Shown piece by piece: positions 49,560 to 57,978 of a stretch of 64,000 nucleotides of DNA. The stretch's first letter is position 1. Each line of letters starts with the position of its first letter. The stretch is taken from positions 558,001 through 622,000 of the forward strand of contig CBFFRQ010000042.1 of assembly GCA_965644315.1 (NCBI GenBank), given 5' to 3'. The translations under genes and the position numbers were made by a program. The stretch comes from Caecitellus pseudoparvulus. Taxonomy: Eukaryota > Bigyra: Bicosoecida. Below the pieces are notes generated by a model. That model was not told the origin of the DNA. It searched no databases and saw nothing but the letters and a program-made list of their open reading frames with translations.

Positions 49560-50672
49560 ATGGCGCAGCAGGAGCCTGCAGACACTGTGCACGGCGCAGG
49601 GTTCGGCACCACCGAAGAGCCAGGAGAGGCAGGAATCCCATTCGCCGGTGACGAGGGGTCTGCTCCGCCTGCAGCTGCGCCTGCGTGGCCTTGGCTGGAG
49701 GATGCCGACCTGACGTACGGCATCGCGGCCTGTGCCGTGGCGGTGATTCTGGCCCTGTACTTGCTGTACCGCTCACAGCAGGAGGCGGATGCGAGACGCA
49801 AAGCGGCCAGCTACGACAGGCTTGCCGCGTTGGCTGCAGCCAGGGCGAAGGCTGCAGACTCCAAGCAAGCCGAAGTGCGGCGCCTGGCGGCTGAGGCCAG
49901 AGAAGCGCAAGCTGCGGCGGCAGCTGCTGCGCGGGCCGAAGCAAAGGCAAAGGCCCAAGCGGACCGTATTCTGGCGGAAGAAGTTGGTGTCACGAATGCT
50001 GCGGGGGACGTCATCGGCAGGAGGCTGGGGCAGGGCCAAGGTGCTGGCCAAGCTTCGATTTCCGCAGAGACACGTGCACCACGCCAAAGTGCTGCCCAGG
50101 CAGCGGTGGCCAGCCGTGCCGCAGAGCGCCAGGAAATCCGCGCTGCTTATGAAGCGGCAGTGACGAAGGACACTGTGCGAGCCATCGATGATGCGGAGAT
50201 GCGGGAGGCAGTGGCGGCTTCCCTGGCAACGCAGGCCGCGGAGCAGGCTCGAGAAGCCGAGGCATCCGCTGCAGTGCTGCGGTCAGCCCAGGATGCTGTG
50301 GCCGCGTTGGGCATGAAGGTTACCTGCATTCCACCCACTGCCGCACGCGGGGAGGTGCCAGACCCGCCTGACGTGCCGCAGGGCCTGGTGGTGGTGCGCC
50401 TTGCGTCAGTGGCCAGCTCTGGCCTGCGGCATGTGAAGGTGCAGTACCCGCTCGGCAGCACGTCCGTTAAGGCACTGCTGCAGGCGCTGGAGGTTGTCGT
50501 GCCTGGGGGCGTCAAAGGCCGGGTGCTCATGTCTTCCCATCCGCGGGCTGTTGTTGGGGATGGAGATGCACTGCACGCGGGCAGTGCCGACGCTGCGTTG
50601 GAGTCAAGCGTGGAGGAGGCAGGCGTGGCGCCACGCTCAGCGCTGCTGCTGCGGCTGAAAGCCGACGCCTAA
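49560..50672 (+). CDS. Membrane-anchored UBX-domain protein
   Basis: Single exon, 370 aa from the ATG at 49560 (M-A-Q-Q-E-P). A single membrane helix at about residues 50-73 (L-T-Y-G-I-A-A-C-A-V-A-V-I-L-A-L-Y-L-L-Y-R) is followed by an Ala/Glu/Arg coiled coil (about 80-250) and a C-terminal UBX-like beta-grasp domain (about 290-368: H-V-K-V-Q-Y-P-L-G-S-T-S-V-K-A-L-L, S-S-H-P-R-A-V-V near the F-P-R loop position, and S-V-E-E-A-G-V-A-P-R-S-A-L-L-L-R-L). UBX domains bind the AAA ATPase p97/Cdc48; membrane-anchored ones (FAF2, UBXN4) act in ER-associated degradation. The F-P-R loop has become H-P-R here, which may weaken p97 binding. The coding region also contains a GATTTCCGC copy at 50057-50065, in frame as S-I-S-A. 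Confidence 0.78.
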   Translation: MAQQEPADTVHGAGFGTTEEPGEAGIPFAGDEGSAPPAAAPAWPWLEDADLTYGIAACAVAVILALYLLYRSQQEADARRKAASYDRLAALAAARAKAADSKQAEVRRLAAEAREAQAAAAAAARAEAKAKAQADRILAEEVGVTNAAGDVIGRRLGQGQGAGQASISAETRAPRQSAAQAAVASRAAERQEIRAAYEAAVTKDTVRAIDDAEMREAVAASLATQAAEQAREAEASAAVLRSAQDAVAALGMKVTCIPPTAARGEVPDPPDVPQGLVVVRLASVASSGLRHVKVQYPLGSTSVKALLQALEVVVPGGVKGRVLMSSHPRAVVGDGDALHAGSADAALESSVEEAGVAPRSALLLRLKADA

Positions 50673-50684
50673 TGCAGCTGCATT
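50671..50684. terminator. Palindromic AATGCAGCTGCATT at the UBX / TFIIB-like junction
   Basis: A perfect 14-bp inverted repeat that starts on the UBX stop codon and nearly fills the 16-bp gap to the converging TFIIB-like stop. Each strand reads AATGCA right at its gene's end. Inferred shared 3'-end signal. Confidence 0.45.
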
Positions 50685-50688
50685 CCCC

Positions 50689-52362
50689 TCACCGCCTTGG
50701 TTTCTTGGCCGGCCGCCCAATGCGCATGAACTTGGGCTTGTTCAGGCGGCGGCTGACGCGTGCTGCACGCAGCTGCCGCTCACGTGCCGCAGCCCACGCC
50801 GGCATGACGACGTCACGCATGAAGGCGTCTTCCCGCGCCATGTCCTCACGCTCTGCTTGGGCTGTGAAGGTGTCCAGGGCCGCCTCAGCCTGGTCGTGTG
50901 CCAGCTGTGCCCGGCTCACGGCGTCCTGCGCCGCCTGCAGGCGTGCCTCTGCCGCTTCCAGTTTCTGCTGCGCCAAGCCGCCCCCTGCCGCCGTGGTGAC
51001 ACCCGAATCACTCTTGAGCGCAGCACTGGCACGTGCTGCCGCCGTCTGTGCCGTGAGATTGACGCGCGCCGCCTGCTCTGCAGCGTGTGCCTGCCGCACT
51101 GCGTCAGCGGCCTGCCTCAAGCGGCCTTGCAGCACGCCCCGCTGGGAGGTGGGCACCGCCGTCAACGTACCGCCTGCTGCAGCAGCTGGCGGCACGGGTG
51201 GGCCACTGCCTTCCTCCTCCTCCGAGTCATCGCCCAGCAACGCAGCGACGTCGAATGCGCCCTGCTCAGCCGCCTCCGGTGCTGGGCGGGCACCCTCCGC
51301 GGCGATGGACGCGAAGGCTGCCCGCTGGGAGTCCTTGCCCATGACAGCGTCTTCGAAGGCGCAAACGAGGCTGGCGGCGATGACTTTGTCTTCGTCGTGC
51401 AGGTTCTCGCGTGAATCACGCATGGCGGCGAAGTAGTCCTTGGACCGCTCGCAGACGCCGCTGTTCACGCCCAGCTTGTCGGCCACGTTCTCCAGCCGCT
51501 CGAAGGCCTTGTGCTTGCGGCGGTCCTTGTACGAGTCGCGCGTGCGGCCGGTGGCGTCGCCCCGCCCCACCGCCACCGAGTGCTGCTTCTCCGCCACGAA
51601 GGCGGACGTCTCCACCAGCTGCTTCAGGAGCTTGGTGGACACGTCCTTGCCGCCGGTGATGACGGTGCCCAGGTTGTGCGAGTCGGAGTAGCGCTTGCTG
51701 GGCGCGTCGCCCATGGAAGACATGAGCTCGCCCTTGTCGCTGCGCTGGATGCGGGCCCAGTCCCGGTCAGCCATCTGGGCGGCCCGCACCACGTGCCCGC
51801 ACGCCATGCACACCAGATCTGCGTTCCACCCGTCAGTCGTGAACTTGCCCTGGTCCGTGTTCCGGCATTTGGAACACGTCACCAGCGTCCGCTGCACGAG
51901 GGAGGCGCTGCTGCTGCTGGTGACGCGGTGGGCGGCGTGGCGCTGGCGCTTCTCCCGCTCCGCACGTGCGGCCCCTGCGCCCTGACGGGGCACCTTGCGT
52001 TGATTCAGCGCCCCGAACAGCGCCTCCCGCAGCTTCTGCTTGTGCTCCTTCAAGTCCCTGGCAGTGGACTGCCGAAGCCTCGCGGCCTGGCGTGCCGCAA
52101 TCGCCCGCAGGCCCGCCACGTCACCGCTCCCACTCCCAGCTGCGATGGCGTCTCGCACTGCTTGCTGGGCAGCTTCCACAGCATCCCGGTCGGCATCGCG
52201 GCCAAACTTTACCCCCATGGCGAGGACAATCCGGTCGGTCATGGCCTTCACGGCGCCTTGCCTGCTTTGCCCCCTCACCTCCACCGAGGCGTCTGTCAGC
52301 ACGGCATCGGCCACCGTTGACAGAGGGTGCTTGCTGCTGCCATCCGAGCCCTCGCTCGCCAT
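50689..52362 (-). CDS. TFIIB-type zinc-ribbon / cyclin-fold protein
   Basis: Single exon, 557 aa from the ATG at 52362. A zinc ribbon at about residues 165-192 (C-S-K-C-R-N...C-M-A-C-G-H-V-V) is followed by a divergent B-reader/linker-like stretch: R-D-W-A-R-I-Q-R-S-D-K-G, M-G-D-A-P-S-K-R, S-H-N-L-G-T-V-I, which parallels TFIIB's E-W-R-x-F, D-P-S-R-V-G and L-S-T-x-I. A single helical segment resembling a cyclin-like repeat follows (F-E-R-L-E-N-V-A-D-K-L-G-V...D-E-D-K-V-I-A-A-S-L-V-C-A-F-E-D-A). The C-terminal 170 residues are an Ala/Gln coiled coil ending in a basic nuclear-type signal (R-P-A-K-K-P-R-R). General TFIIB has two cyclin repeats; only one is clear here, so this may be a specialised TFIIB-related factor rather than TFIIB itself. 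Confidence 0.72.
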   Translation of the reverse strand: MASEGSDGSSKHPLSTVADAVLTDASVEVRGQSRQGAVKAMTDRIVLAMGVKFGRDADRDAVEAAQQAVRDAIAAGSGSGDVAGLRAIAARQAARLRQSTARDLKEHKQKLREALFGALNQRKVPRQGAGAARAEREKRQRHAAHRVTSSSSASLVQRTLVTCSKCRNTDQGKFTTDGWNADLVCMACGHVVRAAQMADRDWARIQRSDKGELMSSMGDAPSKRYSDSHNLGTVITGGKDVSTKLLKQLVETSAFVAEKQHSVAVGRGDATGRTRDSYKDRRKHKAFERLENVADKLGVNSGVCERSKDYFAAMRDSRENLHDEDKVIAASLVCAFEDAVMGKDSQRAAFASIAAEGARPAPEAAEQGAFDVAALLGDDSEEEEGSGPPVPPAAAAGGTLTAVPTSQRGVLQGRLRQAADAVRQAHAAEQAARVNLTAQTAAARASAALKSDSGVTTAAGGGLAQQKLEAAEARLQAAQDAVSRAQLAHDQAEAALDTFTAQAEREDMAREDAFMRDVVMPAWAAARERQLRAARVSRRLNKPKFMRIGRPAKKPRR

Positions 52363-52692
52363 GGCTCGGGGCGATTCAATGCAGCGGGCTGGCCAAGCAG
52401 ACCTCGCGGAAATTGACACTCACAGACTGGGGAAGCACGTGACAGCGCTGCCCAGTAGGGCAGGGCAGGGCGGCACTCAACTGTCCTACACACCCAGCCT
52501 GTACGTGCGTGCACACTTGGGAGTATGTTTTATTGCAGTCGTTTGAGTTGTGTCCAGGGGTCGCAAAACTGTCCGGCTACGCTTGACTGTTTGATTGGAA
52601 CTGGCTTTTGCCTTCCGGCAGACGACGACTTCTGCCGACAGCGACCTTGCCTTCCGAACACGCACTCTCGCACTAATACTACCATGCAAGCT
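52363..52692. other. Intergenic, upstream of the TFIIB-like gene
   Basis: About 330 bp. The part next to the TFIIB-like ATG holds an AATTTCCGC copy on the gene's strand (52406-52414, 44 nt upstream of the ATG). The remainder is lower in GC and shows no gene or RNA. Confidence 0.4.
52406..52414. promoter_or_regulatory. GCGGAAATT motif upstream of the TFIIB-like gene
   Basis: Reads AATTTCCGC on the coding strand, 44 nt upstream of the ATG at 52362. Same orientation relative to the gene as the copy before the RAP gene, opposite to those before HDH, Gle1-like and UXT. Confidence 0.4.
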
Positions 52693-53199
52693 TCACTGAA
52701 TTTCGCAACCACCTTCGCACAGCGCGCTCTCGGCACTCTCCAGATGAGCGGGGTCCCTTGACTCCTCACTGATCGGCACTGCCTCCCAGTGAAGGTCGAT
52801 CATGAGAAGGGCACAGCGCGAGCGCATGACCCTGAAGCGGGCATAGTCTTCTCGAAATTTATGCGCACCACGATCAAGGTCGCTATCTCCCTCCACATCC
52901 GCTTCCTTGCCCCAGCTCACACTCATTTCCCTCTCGGGTAGCTCGAGGTACAGCAGCGGAGTGCCCAGCATGGCTGTTTTCATGGAAAATGGCGTCCGCT
53001 TCAGCCACTCGTCCACCCCATACCAGCTCATCACGTCCGTGAACATGCTGTCAGGATTCCCAGCAGTGCTCCGCGGAATGTCCCTCCCCAGGCTGATCTC
53101 GCGGGTTGCGACGTTAACGCGGCGGTTGTCAGACCGTTCCCACAGCACATGCACCAGCGCACTTGATGGCCGGATCTTGTACTCGCTCGGGTGCTGCAC
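52693..53199 (-). CDS. Hypothetical reading frame, no recognised family
   Basis: An open frame of 169 codons on the minus strand without an ATG at its 5' end (it begins with GTG, so an upstream exon would be needed; the first internal methionines are at M-F-T-D-V and M-K-T-A-M-L). The peptide is not low-complexity and is unlike the GC-driven shadow frames elsewhere: it has a normal mix of aromatic and charged residues (V-M-S-W-Y-G-V-D-E-W-L-K-R-T-P-F-S-M-K, P-L-L-Y-L-E-L-P-E-R-E). Base composition is also less GC-biased. The preceding minus-strand peptide near 53215-53390 (C-I-A-D-D-V-V-Q-H-S-D-K-Y-E-V-L-W-F-R-Q-L) may be part of the same gene, separated by a frame break. It sits beside the SMU1-like remains, so it could be an orphan gene, an insertion or itself decaying. 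Confidence 0.35.
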   Translation of the reverse strand: MQHPSEYKIRPSSALVHVLWERSDNRRVNVATREISLGRDIPRSTAGNPDSMFTDVMSWYGVDEWLKRTPFSMKTAMLGTPLLYLELPEREMSVSWGKEADVEGDSDLDRGAHKFREDYARFRVMRSRCALLMIDLHWEAVPISEESRDPAHLESAESALCEGGCEIQ

Positions 53200-53399
53200 C
53201 GCCCAGTTCAGTGGAAGGCGTGGCAGTCGAAGCGCCTCCCGCAGAGCAAGTCTGGGAGATGCATGTGCCTATGCTCCCCGCATGCTGCGTCCATCAGTTG
53301 CCGGAACCACAGCACCTCGTACTTATCCGAGTGCTGCACCACATCATCTGCAATGCACTCCAGGTCTCCTTGCCTCCAAACTGGCTGGGGTAATAGCGC

Positions 53400-53900
53400 T
53401 TCGCCCTCCCCTGCCACCTGGTACAGCAGGCGGGTGTCAAGCTTGTGATTTAGGGCGTCCTGCACCTCCACGAGGCCCCCGTTGCTTCCCGTCACCAGGC
53501 GGCTGCCGTCTGGCGCGAATGCCACGGCAAGTGCGTGGGCGCCGCCGAGGTGCAGCTTGCCAGCGGTTTCCACGGCAGGCTTGTCCACCAGCTGGTGCAG
53601 GCACGATGCCTCGAAAGGCGTCGAAGCGGCCACCAGGCGGCAGCACCCCCACGTGCTGCTGCCACTTCAGTGCCTGGCCCGCCAGGCTGAGCAGCTGGGA
53701 AGGCGGGGCGGCTGACACGTCCAGCGCTGGGAGTGCCACGTTCCGCGATCGTTCAGCAGCCAGTGATGTCGAGGCGTACACCTTTGACAGGTTTACCTTT
53801 CCCCCACTCAGCAAGGACTTCAGCGCCTGGTGCCGCTGCTGCTGCAGCTTCATGAGCTTGCCAGCCAGAGTGAAGCGAAGGGTTGCCTGGGGGGTGGGTC
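53400..53900 (-). pseudogene. SMU1-like (spliceosomal WD40 protein) gene remnant
   Basis: SMU1 is a LisH/CTLH/WD40 protein of the spliceosome. Two adjacent minus-strand pieces in different frames match its middle: one (about 53607-53883) ends in P-P-S-Q-L-L-S-L-A-G-Q-A-L-K-W-Q-Q-H-V-G-V-L-P-P-G and F-D-A-F-R-G, nearly identical to SMU1's P-P-S-R-L-M-A-L-L-G-Q-A-L-K-W-Q-Q-H; the other (about 53417-53582) has F-A-P-D-G-S-R-L-V-T-G-S-N-G-G-L-V-E-V, the first WD repeat. They are joined by a frame change with no room for an intron. The WD tryptophan after E-V is missing, later WD repeats are absent, and no intact N-terminal LisH region is found upstream. I read this as a truncated, frameshifted copy; a sequencing error could explain the frame change but not the missing repeats. 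Confidence 0.65.
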
Positions 53901-54271
53901 CACGGGAAGGGGACACCCCCCTCCTTACGATGGGGTGTCCGGCATCTCGACAGCAAATGCGCAGAAGCAGCTTCCCGGACACCCCTGTGATCCCGGATTG
54001 CGTCCCAGCTGCGACCGCAAGACCGTAGTCTGGCGCTCGCCCCAAAATGTTGCTTCCACAGCAATACCCTGTTGAGGGATGAGCTGTCTAACTTAATTAC
54101 CAAGAACACCAATGCCAGGGTGTCCTCCCCATGCCTCCTGGAGAGCCTTCGTCGGCCGTGCCTCCCTGCTCCAGCTGTCGCCAGCCTCGCTGCCACAGCT
54201 TGAGGGGCGCACAGACCCGTCCGCTGGCCAGCCAGGCGCCTGCCGGGAGAGCTGAGAGTCGAGGCAGCGGC

Positions 54272-55006
54272 TCACGAGTCCACTGCCGTGCCCCGCACAG
54301 TGTCCCTGGCGAGGCCCTGCTGGCGCGCACGCATGGTCTGGATAATGCCCAGCTGTGCCGCCGCGCCAGGTGGCGGTGAGGAGGCAGCGGGGGCCGGCGA
54401 GCCCTGGGGCTCGTCAGGAGCGCCGTGCATGGAGCGGCGCAAGGCGGCCAGGGCGCCTGTGGCAGAGGCCAGGTCCCGCTCCACTGCCTGGATGCGGCGC
54501 CGGACGTCGGCCGCCTTGCTCTGCAGCTCGGCGATGCGGGCGGCAGCGACGCGGCAGGCCTCGGCAGGCGTCAGCTCAGCCAGGAAACCCAGGCCGATGT
54601 TCACCAGCAAGCAGCTCGTGTCTGTGATGGTGCCCTGCATGTGGTAGCCACTGCCGACGTCGGCCCAGACGTGCTGCCCCTCCAGCGGCACCACGGTGGT
54701 GGCAGGGGCCGCTGGCGCCCCAGCCGTGCTGGAGCTGGGGCTGCCACGGTCGCCCATGGTCTCTGCTCGCCGCTGCACTTTCTGCCACTCCACGATGTCG
54801 CGCTCCATGGACTTGACGAGCGAGACGAGCTGGCCCAACAGCGGCAGCAGCTTGAAGCGCACCATGTCCTTGTACCTGTCCGGGCAGCAGATTTTCGGAG
54901 TATGTGACCACGCAAGGGCACTGAAGTAGGGGCACAGTGTGGAGGCTTACGGTCTCAGTTGAGCAGGGTGCACTTCTGGGGCCTCCTGGGGCTGCGAAGT
55001 GGCCAT
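54272..55006 (-). CDS. UXT/ART-27-like prefoldin alpha-type protein
   Basis: Two exons, complement(54272..54875, 54951..55006), give 219 aa. Exon 1 (M-A-T-S-Q-P-Q-E) joins in phase 2 through GTAAGC...GGACAG to Y-K-D-M-V-R-F-K-L-L. The core matches UXT: an N-terminal helix, then V-W-A-D-V-G-S-G-Y-H-M-Q-G-T-I-T-D-T-S and I-G-L-G-F-L-A-E-L-T-P-A-E-A, the beta-hairpin and second-helix start of alpha-class prefoldins, and a second long helix. UXT belongs to the R2TP/prefoldin-like (URI1) complex that helps assemble RNA polymerases and PIKK kinases. The Pro/Ser-rich C-terminal 50 residues are an addition relative to animal UXT (about 160 aa). GCGGAAATC lies 10 nt upstream of the ATG. Confidence 0.88.
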
Positions 55007-55016
55007 GGTGCTGTGC

Positions 55017-55025
55017 GATTTCCGC
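55017..55025. promoter_or_regulatory. GATTTCCGC motif 10 nt from the UXT start
   Basis: On the UXT (minus) strand: GCGGAAATC, ten bases, then ATG (55006). Same orientation and near-start placement as at HDH and the Gle1-like gene. Confidence 0.5.
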
Positions 55026-55358
55026 ACTCACACGCGGCGAGGAGGAGTGCCAGACAAAGGCAGGCAGGGAGGCTGCACCAGTGGCTGGCAGTAATCCTGT
55101 TCGACAGCATGCATATCTTGACACTGCCTTGGTTTTAAGCGGTGTTGAGTTTGAATTGGCACCTTGCCGCCTCCGTCTCGCTGAGCACGGCAGGCATTCA
55201 ATCTGTCACCTCCCCATGGCACAAAGTTAGGGCAGGAGTTAAAACTCAACTGGAGCAGCACCGCGACAAGCTAGCCATTGCATGTTTTCCCCCCTCAGCA
55301 GCCAGTCCGCTCGCACTCAATGCCACGCTGAAGTGCCGTGCACCGGGCGCAGGGCTCC

Positions 55359-55367
55359 GATTTCCGC
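55359..55367. promoter_or_regulatory. GATTTCCGC motif 4 nt from the RAP-gene start
   Basis: GATTTCCGC-AATC-ATG with the ATG at 55372. The orientation is reversed relative to UXT, so the element seems to work in either direction. The UXT/RAP divergent gap thus holds two copies, one next to each start. Confidence 0.5.
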
Positions 55368-55371
55368 AATC

Positions 55372-57978
55372 ATGGCGGTCGCTGCTTTGGCTCGATGGCG
55401 CAGCAGCGCAGGCCTGGCACGGCGCACAGTACACGTTCGGGGACTGATGACCAGCTTAGCGTCACCATGCGTCGCCTTGGTGAGGGCGGCTCCCCTCTCT
55501 ACAGCTGCCTTGGCCTACCACGAGCTGCCTGAGGACCTGGCTGGCTTGCTGCAGCAAGCCTCCACGCAGGGCCCTGCCTTGGAGGACGTGCACACCATCG
55601 AAGGCGTGCTGCAGGAGCTCAGCAGCTCCTGCCTGCACATCGACCGTGTGGTGCAGCACATCCAGGCCACAGCGCCGTTCGTGCCAGAGTACGCCTTGGC
55701 GGCGCGGGGCCGCTTCGCGCAGCTGGCCTTGCACCGGTATGCTGTGCGACGCATGGCAGCCCTGGCCAGTGCAGGGGGGGGGCTGTCGCCGCGCCTGCAC
55801 GACTCCATCGCCTCTTGCCTGACTCAAGCCGCCCACCTGCTGAGGCAGGCGGCGCCGGAACACATGACAGCCTCCTTGCCGCTGTTCCTGCTGCACCACT
55901 CTGTGAGCCTGGTGCCTGCCCACGTCGAGCAGGGCCCTCTGCAGGGCGCCTTGCAGGACCTCGTGGCTGCCTGTGTGCCGCACTTCACGGAGGAGGTGCT
56001 GACGGGGCTGGCGACGCACGAGGTAGCCAGGCTGGCTGCCACGCTGCCCCACACGGCTCTGGCGCCACACCGCGGTGAGCTGGGAGAGGCACTGCTGCTG
56101 CAGTACGCAGACCGGCTGCAGGGAGTGGCGGGCAGCGCTGCTCCCTTCGCTGGCACCCTGCGCCTGCCCGATGACGCAGAGCACATCATCGTGACGTTGC
56201 GGAATTTGGTGCAGCCCGGAACACCGGCTCCGCCTGCACTGGAGACAATCGTGCAGGCGTTGTTGCAGGGGGGTGGCGCAGGCGGAACAGTGCTGGCAGC
56301 TGTTCCTGCCCGCTGTGTCGCCATGCTGGCCTCCACGCTGGCTGTGGCCGGCCTGCCGCAAAACGCCCTGCACGGCAGCATGGGCGCCTTGCTGCAGGGG
56401 GTGCTGCAGCACGACGTGTTCCGCATCGGAACAGCATCAGGGCAACGGCGAGGGGCGGCGGCCCGCGCTGCCGCCCCAGCACCCCGCCAGGCCCACCCGC
56501 ACAAGCACCTGCCTCTGCTTCTGCACGCCGTCACACGGTCCGGCCTCCGGTCACCCGCCCTGCGCACTGCTCTGTGCCGGGCCCTCACGCGCGGCAGGCC
56601 CCTGGCCCGCACCGCCGTGTTCAAGTGGCACACCTCCCACGTCGTCACGGCCCTGTTGTTCTTGGCAGAGCAGGGGGAGTCCCTGGCCGGCCTGCGCCAC
56701 CACATGGCGGCGTCCCCCGGCCCCCTGCCCCGCCCCTCCTCCGCCGCTCGTGCCGCCCAGCAACGGGAGGGCCTGCGGGGGCTGCAGCACACCAACACAT
56801 GCCCCGTGCAGCCGTTGCTGGACGCCTTGGCGCGCAACGCAGCAGACGTACTGCCCAGGTCTGCCCTGACCAGCCTGCACGCATTGGCTGCGCTGGGCAT
56901 GACACCGGCTGAGGCGGCGTCACAGCCGGCGCTGCCGCACCTTGCCCAGCTGGTCAGCCAGGAGGTGGACTGCGTGCCCATGCCAGAGGGCGGCTGCAAC
57001 GCCTTGCCCCTGCTGCAGGGGCACTTGCCTGCTGCCGTGTTTGCAGCCCAAGCGCTTGTGGCTCTGACACAGGCCGCCCCTGAGGGGGGGGACAGGGGGG
57101 GTGGCAGCGGTGTGGAGGGCGGGCATGACAGCCTGCCCTACGATGCCATGTTCATGCACAGCGGCACGGGCGCCGTCACGTGTGGTGATGACGTGGAGGT
57201 GCGGGACATGGGCGGCGTGGGGCTGGCAGCCCCCCTGCACCACACCCTGGCCACCGCTGGGGTGTTGTACACGGCAGCTAGCCGGGCGGCGGGCCCTGCA
57301 GACACCCCCAGCCAAGGCCCGCTGCAGGTGGTGCACGGGAACATCCCCGCAGCGTGGCCACCGGTGGGCCCATGTGTGGGGCAGGTGGCGCCACCAACCC
57401 GCCTGCCCGCCAAGGCCGACGACAGGTGGGCAGCGCAGATGCGTCAGGGCAGTGTGTGCAGCATCCCCATGGAGGGGTGGCAGGGGGGGGTGCCACCTGC
57501 ACTTTTACGCCCCGGGCACCATGCGGGGGATGGGCCCACCCCTGACTCGGCTTTCCTAGAAACCGTCCTGGAAGGCCTGTCTGCCTGGTGCCTGCTGCAC
57601 GGCATTGTGAGGCCGGTGCTGCCCCACCTAGGCGTGCAGCCCGAAGTGCTCTTCCCCGTGCAGCCCCAGGGGCAGGAGCCGTCCTTGGTGGCGCTGCGTG
57701 TCGTGCCGTGGGGGGACACAGTGCCCACCCGCCGTCGGGGGGCGGCGGCTTGCTCTGCCGCCCACCACGCCGCTGCCGGGCACGTTGGGGAGGGACTGCC
57801 AGGCAGTGTGTACGCCTGCTCCCGCATCAGCGTGGAGAACGCGCTCCTGCGCAGTGCAGGTGTGCGGGTGGTGACTGTGAGCCAGGCGCACTGGGAGTCC
57901 TGGCGGCACCCCCCTTCCGCCCTTGCCCGAGCCTTGGCGCAAGTGGGTGTCGAGCCATGCCGCGTGCATTCACTGTGA
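55372..57978 (+). CDS. RAP-domain organellar protein, putative RNA-binding
   Basis: Single exon, 868 aa from the ATG at 55372. The N-terminus (M-A-V-A-A-L-A-R-W-R-S-S-A-G-L-A-R-R-T-V) is a classic mitochondrial or plastid presequence. Most of the protein is helical, Leu/Ala/His-rich with loosely repeated units, like the helical repeats of FASTK/OPR-type proteins. The last 60 residues fit a RAP domain: Y-A-C-S-R-I-S-V-E-N-A-L-L-R-S-A-G-V-R-V-V-T-V ... W-E-S-W, the closing strand/helix with the conserved final tryptophan. RAP proteins, abundant in green algae and apicomplexans, act in organelle RNA processing, splicing or translation. The TGA (57976-57978) overlaps the ribokinase 3' end. Confidence 0.8.
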   Translation: MAVAALARWRSSAGLARRTVHVRGLMTSLASPCVALVRAAPLSTAALAYHELPEDLAGLLQQASTQGPALEDVHTIEGVLQELSSSCLHIDRVVQHIQATAPFVPEYALAARGRFAQLALHRYAVRRMAALASAGGGLSPRLHDSIASCLTQAAHLLRQAAPEHMTASLPLFLLHHSVSLVPAHVEQGPLQGALQDLVAACVPHFTEEVLTGLATHEVARLAATLPHTALAPHRGELGEALLLQYADRLQGVAGSAAPFAGTLRLPDDAEHIIVTLRNLVQPGTPAPPALETIVQALLQGGGAGGTVLAAVPARCVAMLASTLAVAGLPQNALHGSMGALLQGVLQHDVFRIGTASGQRRGAAARAAAPAPRQAHPHKHLPLLLHAVTRSGLRSPALRTALCRALTRGRPLARTAVFKWHTSHVVTALLFLAEQGESLAGLRHHMAASPGPLPRPSSAARAAQQREGLRGLQHTNTCPVQPLLDALARNAADVLPRSALTSLHALAALGMTPAEAASQPALPHLAQLVSQEVDCVPMPEGGCNALPLLQGHLPAAVFAAQALVALTQAAPEGGDRGGGSGVEGGHDSLPYDAMFMHSGTGAVTCGDDVEVRDMGGVGLAAPLHHTLATAGVLYTAASRAAGPADTPSQGPLQVVHGNIPAAWPPVGPCVGQVAPPTRLPAKADDRWAAQMRQGSVCSIPMEGWQGGVPPALLRPGHHAGDGPTPDSAFLETVLEGLSAWCLLHGIVRPVLPHLGVQPEVLFPVQPQGQEPSLVALRVVPWGDTVPTRRRGAAACSAAHHAAAGHVGEGLPGSVYACSRISVENALLRSAGVRVVTVSQAHWESWRHPPSALARALAQVGVEPCRVHSL
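57965..57970. terminator. TGCATT/AATGCA element at the RAP / ribokinase junction
   Basis: On the ribokinase strand the stop codon is followed immediately by the element (TGAATGCACG), inside the last codons of the RAP gene. Inferred 3'-end signal, consistent with other convergent junctions. Confidence 0.3.

Noticed and set aside
49983-50067. Intron in the UBX gene ending at the GATTTCCGC-AG copy
   Set aside because: The segment is not a multiple of three and removing it breaks a reading frame that is otherwise continuous through the UBX domain.
55359-55372. Motif interpreted as a trans-splicing acceptor or relic spliced-leader sequence
   Set aside because: It occurs in both orientations relative to genes, often without a following AG, and within introns and coding DNA, which does not fit a spliced-leader origin.
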